This document shows, one piece after another, positions 1-10,004 of a stretch of 64,000 bases of DNA; the first letter of the stretch is position 1, and each line of letters begins with the position of its first letter. The notes under the pieces are model-generated. The model was given only the letters and a program-made list of their open reading frames with translations. It was not told where the DNA came from and made no database searches. Origin of the DNA: Polynucleobacter meluiroseus (GTDB lineage Bacteria > Pseudomonadota > Gammaproteobacteria > Burkholderiales > Burkholderiaceae). A program made the translations under genes and the position numbers. The DNA is taken from the NCBI GenBank assembly GCA_945881875.1, contig CAMCVH010000001.1:434001-498000 (forward strand), in the 5' to 3' direction.

Positions 1-180
1 GTTGAGAGCGGCTAATTTATCCGACAAGCTCATTAATTCTGCAACTTCTTGCAAAGATAGTTTTTTTAGATCGCTGACTAATTTAGCCGACTCATTGATG
101 AAGATCGGCAAAGTATGCTGATCTGTTGATGGCGGGGTTTCATAGTCCAAACTTTTAGCAGGCGATAGTACGATTAACAT
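1..180 (-). CDS. yaaA: Peroxide stress protein YaaA (UPF0246), N-terminal part, truncated by window edge
   Basis: Reverse-strand translation begins MLIVLSPAKSLDYETPPSTDQHTLPIF, the typical YaaA N-terminus; runs off the left edge. Confidence 0.88.
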   Translation of the reverse strand, partial: MLIVLSPAKSLDYETPPSTDQHTLPIFINESAKLVSDLKKLSLQEVAELMSLSDKLAALN

Positions 181-285
181 GGCAAAATGATCTCTTGTTA
201 TTGATGACTTAATGTTTGAATCATACCGCTTTGGAATTAATCCTGCCATTAACTAAATAAGCAAGAAAATAAGAAAGTTCCAGTT

Positions 286-1011
286 ATGCCAAATAAAACA
301 AAAGAGATGATTGATATTTATAGTTGGGCTACACCCAACGGTCATAAAGTACACATCATGATGGAAGAATGTGGCTATCGCTTAGGTCGCGATTGGTTAG
401 CCCACCCTGTTGATATCAGTGCCGGAGATCAATTTACAAAAGAATTCTTAAGTATCAGTCCCAACAATAAGATTCCAGCGATGGTGGATCCTCATGGTCC
501 AGATGGTAAACCCATGGCTCTTTTTGAATCTGGTGCCATTTTGCTTTACTTAGCCAGTAAAACAGGACGCTTTTTACCGAAGACCACTCGAGGAAAATTT
601 GAAGTGATGCAGTGGTTAATGTTCCAAATGGGTGGCGTGGGCCCTATGTTGGGTCAAACCCACCACTTCCGTATCTATGCCCCGGAAAAAGTGCCTTACG
701 CCATTGATCGTTACACCAATGAGACTCGACGTTTATATGGCGTGATGGATAAAGAGTTATCCAAAAAACGTTTCATCGCCGGCAAGGATTACAGCATTGC
801 TGACATCGCTATTTTCCCTTGGACACGTTCATGGAAAAACCAAGGCATTACTTTGGAAGAGTTCCCGAATGTCAATAGTTGGCATGAGGAAATCGCAGCA
901 CGCCCGGCTGTGAAGCGTGGCGTTGAAGTTTTAACCGCTTTAAGAAAGCCGCTGACCGATGACAAAGCTAAAGAAAATCTATTTGGCAAAGCACAGTATC
1001 AAAAGCGCTGA
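286..1011 (+). CDS. Glutathione S-transferase family protein (YghU/YfcG-like)
   Basis: ORF with GST N-domain (IDIYSWATPNGHKVHIMMEE...NNKIPAMVDP) and C-domain (YSIADIAIFPWTRSW). Confidence 0.9.
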   Translation: MPNKTKEMIDIYSWATPNGHKVHIMMEECGYRLGRDWLAHPVDISAGDQFTKEFLSISPNNKIPAMVDPHGPDGKPMALFESGAILLYLASKTGRFLPKTTRGKFEVMQWLMFQMGGVGPMLGQTHHFRIYAPEKVPYAIDRYTNETRRLYGVMDKELSKKRFIAGKDYSIADIAIFPWTRSWKNQGITLEEFPNVNSWHEEIAARPAVKRGVEVLTALRKPLTDDKAKENLFGKAQYQKR

Positions 1012-1030
1012 AGCTTAGGGCTTTGTAGTT

Positions 1031-1690
1031 TTAGTTGTTTGGAGTTGGCTTGGCAAACTTCTGATATAAAGCTTTAGCAAAAACCCAGGCAGCAGGTAAC
1101 CCTGGGATGATGATCATGGCCAAAGCGACTATTGAGAAATTGGCTTTTACCCAAGGGTGATCGCCAATGAGATATCCCAAAGTTGTTAAGCTACCAACCC
1201 ACAAAATGCCACCAGCAATATTGAATGCGGTGAACTTTGAATAAGACATTTGAGCAACACCTGCTACAAAAGGTGCAAAGGTTCTTATGAAAGGTAAAAA
1301 GCGTCCAATCACAATCGTGATGGGACCGTGCTTTTCGTAAAACTCATGGGTTTTATCAAAGGCATCTTTATTAAACCAGCGAGAATTCTGCCACCCAAAA
1401 ACTTTCGGTCCAATCCAACGTCCAATCGAGTAGTTAAGAGCATCACCCGTAATGGCTGCAATGATCAAAAGAATCATCAGTAAAGGTAAGCTCATACCGC
1501 CAACTGCCGCGATAGCTCCAGCAACAAACAGTAGTGAGTCACCAGGTAAAAATGGCATAACTACCAAGCCTGTCTCAACAAAAATGATCGCAAATAGTAA
1601 TGCGTAAACCCAAGGACCCCAGGCATCTACAACTGTGATCAGATGCTTATCAAGGTGAAGAAATAAATCAATGAGATTTGGAAAATCCAT
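1031..1690 (-). CDS. DedA family membrane protein
   Basis: VETGLVVMPFLPGDSLLFVAGAIAA and GRFLPFIRTFAPFVAGVAQM motifs. Confidence 0.92.
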   Translation of the reverse strand: MDFPNLIDLFLHLDKHLITVVDAWGPWVYALLFAIIFVETGLVVMPFLPGDSLLFVAGAIAAVGGMSLPLLMILLIIAAITGDALNYSIGRWIGPKVFGWQNSRWFNKDAFDKTHEFYEKHGPITIVIGRFLPFIRTFAPFVAGVAQMSYSKFTAFNIAGGILWVGSLTTLGYLIGDHPWVKANFSIVALAMIIIPGLPAAWVFAKALYQKFAKPTPNN

Positions 1691-2565
1691 TACTGAAATA
1701 CCACCGTACTTTTACCGTTTAATAAAATGCGGTGCTCAGCATGCCAGCGAACAGCTCTTGATAAAGCCATGCATTCGACATCGCGACCTACTGCTGCCAA
1801 TTCATCCGGGTTCATAGAGTGATTGACACGCTCTACGCCTTGCTCAATGATCGGACCCTCGTCCAATTCGGTCGTGACATAGTGAGCAGTAGCCCCAATT
1901 AGTTTGACACCCCTTTGATGGGCTTGCCAATAAGGTTTAGCGCCTTTGAAGCTTGGTAAGAATGAATGATGAATATTAATAGCTCGACCTGATAATTTTT
2001 TGCAAACCTTAGTTGAAAGAATTTGCATATATCTAGCTAAAACAACCAAATCAATTTTTTCGTCATCAATTAGTTTTAGTAACTGGTCTTCTTGTTCTTC
2101 TCTCCTAGCATCAGTCGCGCTGCTTAGAGGCATGTAATGAAATGGAATATTGTAAGACTTGGCTAATGGCGCGAAGTCATGATGATTAGAAACAATGCCA
2201 GCGATCTCAATCGGTAGATAACCGCTATGCGTTCTAAATAGCAAATCATTCAAACAATGCCCTAACTTAGAAACCATGATCAAGACTTTAGGTTTTCTTG
2301 CGGCGTCAAATAACTCCCACTCCATTGCAAAAGTGGTACCGATATCTTTGAATGCTGTGTGTAAATGATCGAGATTGAGGTCTTGACTAGTTTTGGCAAA
2401 ATGCACGCGCATAAAAAAGCGATGTGTAAACGTGTCACTAAATTGCGCAGAATCCAAAATGTTAGCAGTTTGAGCTAATAAAAACTGGCTCACAGCATGA
2501 ACAATACCCGGACGGTCAGGGCAAGCTATTTTGAGGATATAACCTTGTGTAGACATAACCGCCAT
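1690..2565 (-). CDS. purU: Formyltetrahydrofolate deformylase
   Basis: N-terminal ACT domain (CPDRPGIVHAVSQFL) plus formyltransferase domain (NIHHSFLPSFKGAKPYWQAHQRGVKLIGATAHYVT). Confidence 0.93.
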   Translation of the reverse strand: MAVMSTQGYILKIACPDRPGIVHAVSQFLLAQTANILDSAQFSDTFTHRFFMRVHFAKTSQDLNLDHLHTAFKDIGTTFAMEWELFDAARKPKVLIMVSKLGHCLNDLLFRTHSGYLPIEIAGIVSNHHDFAPLAKSYNIPFHYMPLSSATDARREEQEDQLLKLIDDEKIDLVVLARYMQILSTKVCKKLSGRAINIHHSFLPSFKGAKPYWQAHQRGVKLIGATAHYVTTELDEGPIIEQGVERVNHSMNPDELAAVGRDVECMALSRAVRWHAEHRILLNGKSTVVFQ

Positions 2566-2711
2566 TATCCATAATCAAAGGCTAACTGTCGAAAATCTAT
2601 CGCCATTCAGGTGAAAAAGACAGATCTTTATAAAAAATGGCGAAAAATCATTTTTCACAGTCACACACGCTTAAACTTATACTTTAGATACTTCATCAAT
2701 AAGGCTAAGAA

Positions 2712-3563
2712 ATGAGTATTCAGTCAGTGGGGATTATCGGTGCGGGCACTATGGGTAATGGTATAGCCCAGGCATGCGCTATTGCTGGTCTTCAAGTAGT
2801 AATGGTGGACATTAACGACGCTGCCACTCAAAAGGGTCTTGCTACCATTACAGGTAGTCTTGATCGTCTCATTAAGAAGGAAAAAATGACTGAGGCTGAG
2901 AAGTCAGCGGCCTTAGCTAGAATCAAAATCAGTACAAACTATCAAGACTTCACAAGCACTCAAATGGTGATTGAAGCCGCCACTGAAAACTATGAACTCA
3001 AACTGAAGATCCTCAAACAGCTTGATGGCATTGTTTCGAAAGATATCATCATTGCGAGCAATACTTCATCGATATCGATCACACAAATGGCAGCTGAAGT
3101 TAGCCATCCTGATCGTTTCATTGGTATGCACTTTTTTAATCCGGTGCCACTCATGGCTTTGGTTGAAATTATCCGCGGGCTTCAGACCAGCGATCAAACC
3201 CATCAGTTTGTTAATGCCATGGCTAAAGCACTCGGCAAAGAACCGATCACAGTCAAAAATGCTCCAGGCTTTGTAGTTAACCGAATCCTTGTACCCATGA
3301 TCAATGAGGCTTTTTTTGTTCTTGCAGAGGGTTTGGCTAGTCCAGAGGATATCGATGCGGGGATGAAATTAGGTTGCAATCACCCCATTGGTCCTTTAGC
3401 TTTGGCAGACATGATTGGTCTAGATACTTGCTTAGCCATCATGGATGTTTATTTTAAGAATTTCAGTGATTCTAAATACCGCCCTTGCCCTCTCTTACGC
3501 GAAATGGTCGCTGCTGGCTACCTAGGACGTAAAACGGGTAGAGGTGTTTATCAATACGATTAG
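2712..3563 (+). CDS. 3-hydroxybutyryl-CoA dehydrogenase
   Basis: Rossmann motif VGIIGAGTMGNGIAQACA; HFFNPVPLMALVEIIRG; C-terminal GLGRKTGRGVYQYD-like end. Confidence 0.92.
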   Translation: MSIQSVGIIGAGTMGNGIAQACAIAGLQVVMVDINDAATQKGLATITGSLDRLIKKEKMTEAEKSAALARIKISTNYQDFTSTQMVIEAATENYELKLKILKQLDGIVSKDIIIASNTSSISITQMAAEVSHPDRFIGMHFFNPVPLMALVEIIRGLQTSDQTHQFVNAMAKALGKEPITVKNAPGFVVNRILVPMINEAFFVLAEGLASPEDIDAGMKLGCNHPIGPLALADMIGLDTCLAIMDVYFKNFSDSKYRPCPLLREMVAAGYLGRKTGRGVYQYD

Positions 3564-3585
3564 ATACAAATAAAAACAATCATTC

Positions 3586-4053
3586 ATGCTCGCACCCATT
3601 ACAAAATTTATCAGTTACGCAGGCCTCATTCCGTTCATTCTTCTATCAGGTCTCATTCAGTTGATGGAATCCCCTTGGGATTTTTGGGCAGCCAACTCCT
3701 TACTTCTATATAGCGCAAGCATTACGTCTTTTGTAGGTGCTCTGCATTGGGGTCCATTGCTGATGCCAAAGTCCAATCCGCATAGCCATCAGTTTTGGCG
3801 CGATAAGGGTGCTTGGATTTGGGGTGTTACGCCATCACTTCTGGCTTGGATGGCACTCCACATGAGTTTTTCATATGGCTATTTTGTGATTGCTGCTACG
3901 CTGATTGCGACCCTTATCGTTGATAAGATGCAATTTCGTCATTTGATTGAAGATCAAGCTTACCTCAATGATTTTTTAAAGATGCGCACTGTTCTGACAG
4001 TTGTAGCTTCAGCCAGCCTCATTTGGGCTGGTCTTGCTATTCGGCAGTTTTAA
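3586..4053 (+). CDS. DUF3429 family membrane protein
   Basis: ORF with several TM segments and the FVGALHWGPLL motif typical of DUF3429. Confidence 0.75.
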   Translation: MLAPITKFISYAGLIPFILLSGLIQLMESPWDFWAANSLLLYSASITSFVGALHWGPLLMPKSNPHSHQFWRDKGAWIWGVTPSLLAWMALHMSFSYGYFVIAATLIATLIVDKMQFRHLIEDQAYLNDFLKMRTVLTVVASASLIWAGLAIRQF

Positions 4054-4079
4054 ATAGGCCGCCGCTAAGGGATTAATTC

Positions 4080-4625
4080 TTAGTGCTGTTTTTTTGCCTG
4101 AGCTAAGATTTTCTCAGTGTAAGCAATCGCTAGAGCAGACACCACAAATGTTAAGTGAATGATTGTTTGCCACATGAGCGTTTTGTCATCCATACTCTCT
4201 GCATTGATAAATGTCTTCAATAGATGTATTGAAGAAATACCAATAATCGCCGTAGCAAGCTTTACTTTCAGAACGCCCGCGTTCACATGAGACAACCACT
4301 CCGGTTGATCCGGATGTTTTTCAAGCTCCAAGCGAGAAACAAAAGTCTCCCAACCACCGACAATCACCATCACCAATAAGTTGGAGATCATTACGACGTC
4401 GATCAGACCCAAAACAATCAACATGATCTGGGTTTCAGTAGTGCCGCCATGAGTCATCAACATAGAAATGAGATGTACCAACTCTTGCCAAAACTGAACT
4501 ACATAGACTCCTTGCGCCACGATCAAACCGATATACAAGGGAGCCTGTAACCAACGGCTCATAAATATCCAACGAGGAAGAGTGCCTAATTTTTCTGATG
4601 ATGGTGTGTTGGTGTTTTCGCTCAT
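4080..4625 (-). CDS. YqhA / TIGR00645 family membrane protein
   Basis: [18 protein letters not shown]...[25 protein letters not shown] family signature. Confidence 0.88.
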   Translation of the reverse strand: MSENTNTPSSEKLGTLPRWIFMSRWLQAPLYIGLIVAQGVYVVQFWQELVHLISMLMTHGGTTETQIMLIVLGLIDVVMISNLLVMVIVGGWETFVSRLELEKHPDQPEWLSHVNAGVLKVKLATAIIGISSIHLLKTFINAESMDDKTLMWQTIIHLTFVVSALAIAYTEKILAQAKKQH

Positions 4626-4740
4626 TTTGATCTTTTTAGGTAATTGATTCAGTTAAGGATGAGAACAAGTTCTTGACAGTCGACGATTGTAATAAATAAA
4701 TGATATTTCGAGCAACATGCGACAATTTGCTGATTAAACC

Positions 4741-6048
4741 ATGTCTTTGTTACCCATGACCGAAAAGTTCATTCCCCTAGCCGAAGCTCTAAGACCCAAG
4801 AGCCTTGATGAGCTAGTTGGACAAAAACATTTATTTGGTGAGGGTAAGCCACTGGCTACTGCCTTTATTTCTGGCAAACCCCATTCCATGATCCTATGGG
4901 GGCCACCCGGTGTCGGTAAAACAACCATAGCTAGGCTGGCTGCGACTGTATTTGATTGTGAATTTATTCCCTTGTCTGCCGTTTTAGCGGGAGTGAAGGA
5001 AATTCGTCAAGCTATCGAGATGGCTGAGCAAAATCTTCAGCAATTTGGACGGCAAACCATTCTTTTTGTCGATGAGATACATCGCTTTAATAAAGCTCAA
5101 CAAGATGCTTTATTACCGTTTGTTGAATCTGGCTTAGTGACCTTTATTGGCGCCACCACAGAGAATCCTTCTTTTGAAGTGAATTCAGCCCTGCTTTCTC
5201 GCTCTCAAGTTTATGTTCTAAAAACTTTATCTGAATCTGAACTTTTAGATTTATTAGAAAAAGCTAAGAAAACTATTTTTCAAGGTATGTCTATTGAGTC
5301 ATCAGCTGAGCAAATGCTCGTTCATCTTGCAGATGGCGATGCTAGAAAATTTCTGAATCTTCTTGAGCAGGCCGATCATGCCGCACAAATTAAAAAATTA
5401 AAAGAAATAACAGAAGCCTTTTTGAAAGAGTCTCTAGGCAGTCATAACCGCCGCTTTGATAAAGCCGGTGATTATTTTTATGACCAAATTTCAGCTCTTC
5501 ATAAATCAGTCAGAGGCTCTAATCCAGATGCAGCACTTTATTGGTTCTGTCGAATGATTGATGGTGGTGCAGATGCTAGATATCTAGCTAGACGAATTGT
5601 CAGAATGGCTTGGGAAGATATTGGCTTAGCTGATCCAAGAGCTATGCAATTAGCGAATGATGCGGCAAGTACTTATGAACGTTTAGGAAGTCCAGAGGGA
5701 GAGTTGGCATTAGCTGAAGCTCTTATCTATCTTGCTGCAGCACCTAAAAGTAATGCGGCTTACACAGCTTACAACCAAGCTAAAGCCTTCGTTGCCAATG
5801 ATCAAACTAGAGAGGTGCCAAGTCACCTTCGCAATGCTCCAACCCAACTCATGAAACAGTTAGGGCACGGTCATGCATACCGCTATGCTCACGACGAGCC
5901 TCATGCTTATGCTGCTGGAGAAGATTATTTACCGGAGGGTATTAATCAGCCCAATTGGTACCAACCGACAGATCGAGGGCTAGAAGTAAAAATTAAAGAA
6001 AAATTAGCATTCTTAAAATCTCTCGACGATCAGAAGAAAAAGAAATAA
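4741..6048 (+). CDS. rarA: Replication-associated recombination protein A (MgsA/RarA AAA ATPase)
   Basis: [21 protein letters not shown]; Walker [28 protein letters not shown]. Confidence 0.95.
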   Translation: MSLLPMTEKFIPLAEALRPKSLDELVGQKHLFGEGKPLATAFISGKPHSMILWGPPGVGKTTIARLAATVFDCEFIPLSAVLAGVKEIRQAIEMAEQNLQQFGRQTILFVDEIHRFNKAQQDALLPFVESGLVTFIGATTENPSFEVNSALLSRSQVYVLKTLSESELLDLLEKAKKTIFQGMSIESSAEQMLVHLADGDARKFLNLLEQADHAAQIKKLKEITEAFLKESLGSHNRRFDKAGDYFYDQISALHKSVRGSNPDAALYWFCRMIDGGADARYLARRIVRMAWEDIGLADPRAMQLANDAASTYERLGSPEGELALAEALIYLAAAPKSNAAYTAYNQAKAFVANDQTREVPSHLRNAPTQLMKQLGHGHAYRYAHDEPHAYAAGEDYLPEGINQPNWYQPTDRGLEVKIKEKLAFLKSLDDQKKKK

Positions 6049-6072
6049 AGAAATAAAGAGACTTTTAGTAAT

Positions 6073-6106
6073 AAAAAAGCCTGTTAAAAATTAGCAGGCT
6101 TTTTTA
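6073..6106. terminator. Rho-independent terminator (AAAAAAGCCTG..CAGGCTTTTTT), possibly bidirectional
   Basis: GC stem flanked by A/T runs between convergent genes. Confidence 0.8.
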
Positions 6107-6149
6107 TTTATTACGTTGTTGCGTTGTTTTCTTCGTGCTTAATTACTCT

Positions 6150-7427
6150 TTACACCAACATGTCTGCCCAAATATTACGAGCCCATGCATGAGCGTAAAC
6201 GCCCTCTAGTGGATTGGCAGCAGCGGAAACACCACCTGATCCAGGCACAGTCACCATCGTGCGTTTTCCAGCATCGTAGATGTGAACGCTTGCAACGTGA
6301 ACGACATCTGTTGAATTAACAAAGCTGTAGCAAGTGTTGTTGTAGAGAGGCATTTGACTGACATCATTACCACTTAAGATTGCCACAATGGCTGCAGCAC
6401 AAGTTTTACCGTGTTGGTTAGCCATGTGACCAGACTTAGGCATACCTGGAGCAATTTGAATAGCATCACCTAATACGTGAACATTCGGCGCAACTTTTGA
6501 TTCGAAAGTTAAGAAATCAACTTCACACCAACGGGCATTCATATTAGCTAAGCCAGTTTTAAGAGCAATGGTACCTGCACGCATCGGTGGTAGTACGTTC
6601 AAAACGTTAGCTTTGATGTCATCATTAAATTCAAACTTTAAAGTTTTGTTTTTAACGTCAACATCAGTCAAGCTGTGTTTTGGTCGATAGTCAATCATTC
6701 CGGTATAGCGTGTTGACCATGCAGCTTTAAATAAACCTGGCTTTGATGTCACATCATCGTTGGCATCCAAAATCAAAATCTTGCTCTTAGGTTTATTCTG
6801 CTTAAAGTAGTCAGCTACCTGACAAACGCGCTCATATGGTCCAGGAGGGCAACGATAAGGAGCCAGTGGAATGGTAATAGCGAAAACGCCGCCGTCTTTC
6901 ATAGACTCTAATTGCTGTCTAAGAGCAACAGTTTGTGCACCTGCTTTCCAAGCGTGAAGAACTGAGTCTTGAGCTGCTTGAGACTTCATGCCTGGCAAGC
7001 TTTCGTAATTCAAATCAACACCTGGTGAAACGATCAAGCGATCGTAGGCCAGAGTTGCTCCACCAGCGAGCTTAACTTGGCGTTTTGCTACATCAACGGA
7101 AACTACAGAATCTTTAACTAAATTAATACCATGATTTTTCTTAAGGCCATCATAGGAAATAGTGAGGTCTTCAATCTTTCTGCTTCCGCCAATAACTAAG
7201 TTGGACATGGGGCAAGAAATAAAGTTCTGACTAGGCTCGATCAAGGTGACGTCAGCCGTGTAATTTGAGAACTTACGAACATACTTAGCTGCTGTTGCGC
7301 CGCCATAACCTCCACCGACTACAACAACCTTGCCACCTTTGGCGTTGATCGGGGCTGAGGCACAACCCACAAGAGCACTAGCTGCTGCACCTGCACCCAC
7401 CATTTGTATAAATTGACGTCTTTGCAC
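6150..7427 (-). CDS. fccB: FAD-dependent sulfide dehydrogenase flavoprotein (FccB/SoxF-like), Tat signal
   Basis: N-terminal RRQFIQMVGAGAAASALVGCASA; GKVVVVGGGYGGATAAKYVRK; C-terminal CYSFVNSTDVVHVASVHIYD as in flavocytochrome c sulfide dehydrogenase. Confidence 0.82.
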   Translation of the reverse strand: MQRRQFIQMVGAGAAASALVGCASAPINAKGGKVVVVGGGYGGATAAKYVRKFSNYTADVTLIEPSQNFISCPMSNLVIGGSRKIEDLTISYDGLKKNHGINLVKDSVVSVDVAKRQVKLAGGATLAYDRLIVSPGVDLNYESLPGMKSQAAQDSVLHAWKAGAQTVALRQQLESMKDGGVFAITIPLAPYRCPPGPYERVCQVADYFKQNKPKSKILILDANDDVTSKPGLFKAAWSTRYTGMIDYRPKHSLTDVDVKNKTLKFEFNDDIKANVLNVLPPMRAGTIALKTGLANMNARWCEVDFLTFESKVAPNVHVLGDAIQIAPGMPKSGHMANQHGKTCAAAIVAILSGNDVSQMPLYNNTCYSFVNSTDVVHVASVHIYDAGKRTMVTVPGSGGVSAAANPLEGVYAHAWARNIWADMLV

Positions 7428-7440
7428 GATGAGCTCCTAA

Positions 7441-7788
7441 TTATTTAGTTTTAGCAGCTGGTTTAACAGCTGGCAATGCGGCGAAGTAAGCTGAGATGAT
7501 TTCTATCTGCTCATCTGTATAGCCTTTGCTCAATTGATGCATGATGGTGGCTTCGCGCTTACCTGTTTTGTACTCATTCATTTTTTTGATCAACTCGTTT
7601 TTATCTTGGCCCGCAAGACTGACTAATCCACCGCCCTCTGAGTAACCATCTGTTCCATGACAGGCAGCACAGGATGCTGCCCATTGTTTAACCTGAAGTG
7701 ACTGCGCTTGAGCTGCTGTAGCAAAGCATAAAGCTGTCATTAAGCTGGACAATACTAATATTGGTCGACGAATAATTGAATAAGTCAT
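7441..7788 (-). CDS. Periplasmic c-type cytochrome (single CAACH), probable partner of the flavoprotein
   Basis: Signal peptide plus SCAACHGTDGYSEGGG; immediately upstream of the flavoprotein in the same direction. Confidence 0.85.
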   Translation of the reverse strand: MTYSIIRRPILVLSSLMTALCFATAAQAQSLQVKQWAASCAACHGTDGYSEGGGLVSLAGQDKNELIKKMNEYKTGKREATIMHQLSKGYTDEQIEIISAYFAALPAVKPAAKTK

Positions 7789-7996
7789 GATTCCTCCCTC
7801 TTGGATGGTGATTGATTCTATGGTGTTTTTTTAGTCTTCACCCTTGGGGTTTCCCCCCATAGTTACTTACTTTTGCTAACTGTTGTCATTGTTGACAATT
7901 TTTGATGGATTAGCAAATCACAATTAGGTATGTTCTTAGATACTTAAGCTATATAGAAAAATATCAGGGCTTGGGGAGCGCTCTTTGAGCCTAACC

Positions 7997-8536
7997 TTAC
8001 CTGGTGACTTTTGGTGCTGTCGGAGATGTATTGACTGATTTGGCGTGTCTAGCCAGGTCGAAAAAGTCTGCGTTAACCATTAATCCGAAGTCTTTTTGGA
8101 TCACTCGACCATCCCTATCCAGAATATACAGCTCAGGAACGCCTCTTCGCTTACCAATAGCCGCTGACAGCCGAGCATCTATCATGACCACAGGAAAATC
8201 ATATTGGTGGTCTTTTAAGTAAGCTCTCACTGGCTCAACTCGTCTATCAACAGAAATGGTGATGATATTCATGGAATCTGGAGAGATTTTTTTAGTTAAT
8301 TGATCCAAGTTTTTATTCTGCTGATGACAGTAGCCGCACCATGTTGCCCAAATCTGGACGAGTGTATTTCTTTTGGTCCAATCAGATTCATCAAAAGATT
8401 GACCCTGGATACTTTGTAATTTACCTAGCGGTAAATAGTCGCCAACTTCAATCGCTAAAATGGAGTGGCTATAAAAAACTATCAGTAGACAAAAAATCTT
8501 GTTCAACAGAAATTTAGGATTTTTCATCAGGGTCAT
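7997..8536 (-). CDS. TlpA-like thioredoxin-fold protein, exported
   Basis: WATWCGYCHQQNKNLDQL active site after an N-terminal signal. Confidence 0.87.
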   Translation of the reverse strand: MTLMKNPKFLLNKIFCLLIVFYSHSILAIEVGDYLPLGKLQSIQGQSFDESDWTKRNTLVQIWATWCGYCHQQNKNLDQLTKKISPDSMNIITISVDRRVEPVRAYLKDHQYDFPVVMIDARLSAAIGKRRGVPELYILDRDGRVIQKDFGLMVNADFFDLARHAKSVNTSPTAPKVTR

Positions 8537-8565
8537 AAAGGTATCGGAATATGAATGATCCTCAA

Positions 8566-9261
8566 TTATTCAAAGAAATGCGTATAGCTCTCAGCTGAAG
8601 CTCTTTCAGTGACCAATGTATTTTCAATTTTTGTTGTGTCGGCGTAGCCCAAAGACATGCCACAAACCAATTGCTGCTCAGGCTTTAGATCCAAATGCTT
8701 GGCGATCACTCGGTGGAATTGTGTGAAAGCAGCTTGCGGACAAGTGTCTAGGCCGCGTGCTTTGGCTGTAAGCATGACGTTTTGAATAAACATGCCATAG
8801 TCCAACCAACTACCCTGCTGCATCACTCGATCAATGACAAAGAAAACGCCGACTGGTGCATCAAAAAATATGTAATTACGAGCAGTCTGGGCCTGCATTT
8901 TTTCTTTATCGCCCTTACCTAGGCCAAGCAATCCGTACAAATCGAAACCAACCTTACGACGGCGAGAGATGTATGGGTCAATCCAAGTAGACGGATAGTA
9001 ACTGTATTCTTCTGTGTGCTCCTTCAATGCCTCAGGATCATTAGAGATGCTAATGATCTCGTAAGATATAGCCTTCTTCTTTTCACCAGTGACGACATAG
9101 ACTTGCCATGGCTGAGTATTTGTTCCTGATGGCGCACGACCAGAAACCTCAATAAGATCTAAAAGATCTTGTTTAGCAACCGGTTTTGGTAAAAAAGCAC
9201 GAATAGAACGACGGGCTTTAATATTGTCATCAACAACTTTTGTTATGTCTGCAGAATTCAT
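8566..9261 (-). CDS. Nitroreductase family protein
   Basis: RRSIRAFLPKPVAKQDLLDLIEVSGRAPSGTNTQPWQVYVV. Confidence 0.9.
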   Translation of the reverse strand: MNSADITKVVDDNIKARRSIRAFLPKPVAKQDLLDLIEVSGRAPSGTNTQPWQVYVVTGEKKKAISYEIISISNDPEALKEHTEEYSYYPSTWIDPYISRRRKVGFDLYGLLGLGKGDKEKMQAQTARNYIFFDAPVGVFFVIDRVMQQGSWLDYGMFIQNVMLTAKARGLDTCPQAAFTQFHRVIAKHLDLKPEQQLVCGMSLGYADTTKIENTLVTERASAESYTHFFE

Positions 9262-9688
9262 TGAGTAGGTCTCTATGGTTTTTATTGGAAGTCGTAAGAA
9301 TAAAACAGCCCTAAACTTTATGCCTTAAGTAATTGACATGAGAGACAGTGAAAGTAAGTTCAAAAACTCTGACCATCTTGTAAGTTAATGTAATTTAATA
9401 TCATTAAGACTCTATTTAGACTATACATAGCAGCTTTTAACCTAAATTAATGTCATTAATGGCTTAAAAGGTCTTTTGAGCCTGACAGGCTTTTCAAGAC
9501 TAGTAGAAGCCCTTATGAAATAAAGATATCTATTTCTATAAACTATGCGATACTTCAAAAGTAGGTCTTTAAGTAGCTTCCGTCGTATTCCATTTTCAAT
9601 AATGGGTGATTCGGTTAGTTGAATCTTCCAGCCCTGCAAAGAAAAGGTGAGCAATCACCACGTTTAATTTTTTTAAGGAACTTCAGTA

Positions 9689-9892
9689 ATGGCAACAGGT
9701 ATTGTAAAGTGGTTTAACGACGCAAAAGGTTTTGGTTTTATTACTCCTGATGGTGGTGGTGAAGATTTATTCGCTCACTTCTCAGCTATTCAAGGCAACG
9801 GCTTTAAAAGCTTGAAAGAAAACCAAAAGGTTAGCTTTGAAGTAACAACAGGCCCTAAAGGCAAACAAGCATCAAACATCAACCCAATGTAA
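9689..9892 (+). CDS. Cold shock protein (CspA family)
   Basis: [35 protein letters not shown]. Confidence 0.97.
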   Translation: MATGIVKWFNDAKGFGFITPDGGGEDLFAHFSAIQGNGFKSLKENQKVSFEVTTGPKGKQASNINPM

Positions 9893-9912
9893 TTTTGGTT
9901 GTATGTCATGAG

Positions 9913-9936
9913 AACCCGACTTCGGTCGGGTTTTTT
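9913..9936 (+). terminator. Rho-independent terminator of the csp gene (ACCCGACTTCGGTCGGGTTTTTT)
   Basis: Stem with TTCG tetraloop followed by T-run. Confidence 0.9.
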
Positions 9937-10004
9937 ATTACCTAAAATTTAGTCGTTAAAAAAGGAAGCCATAGTCTTCCTTTTTTATTTGATTGTTAAC
10001 TGTG

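Noticed and set aside
9545-9622. 25-codon plus-strand ORF MRYFKSRSLSSFRRIPFSIMGDSVS upstream of csp as a possible leader peptide
   Set aside because: No Shine-Dalgarno visible and no attenuator-like arrangement; insufficient support.
9442-9654. 70-aa minus-strand ORF in the csp upstream region
   Set aside because: No convincing SD, no recognisable family, and lies in a probable csp regulatory leader; likely spurious.
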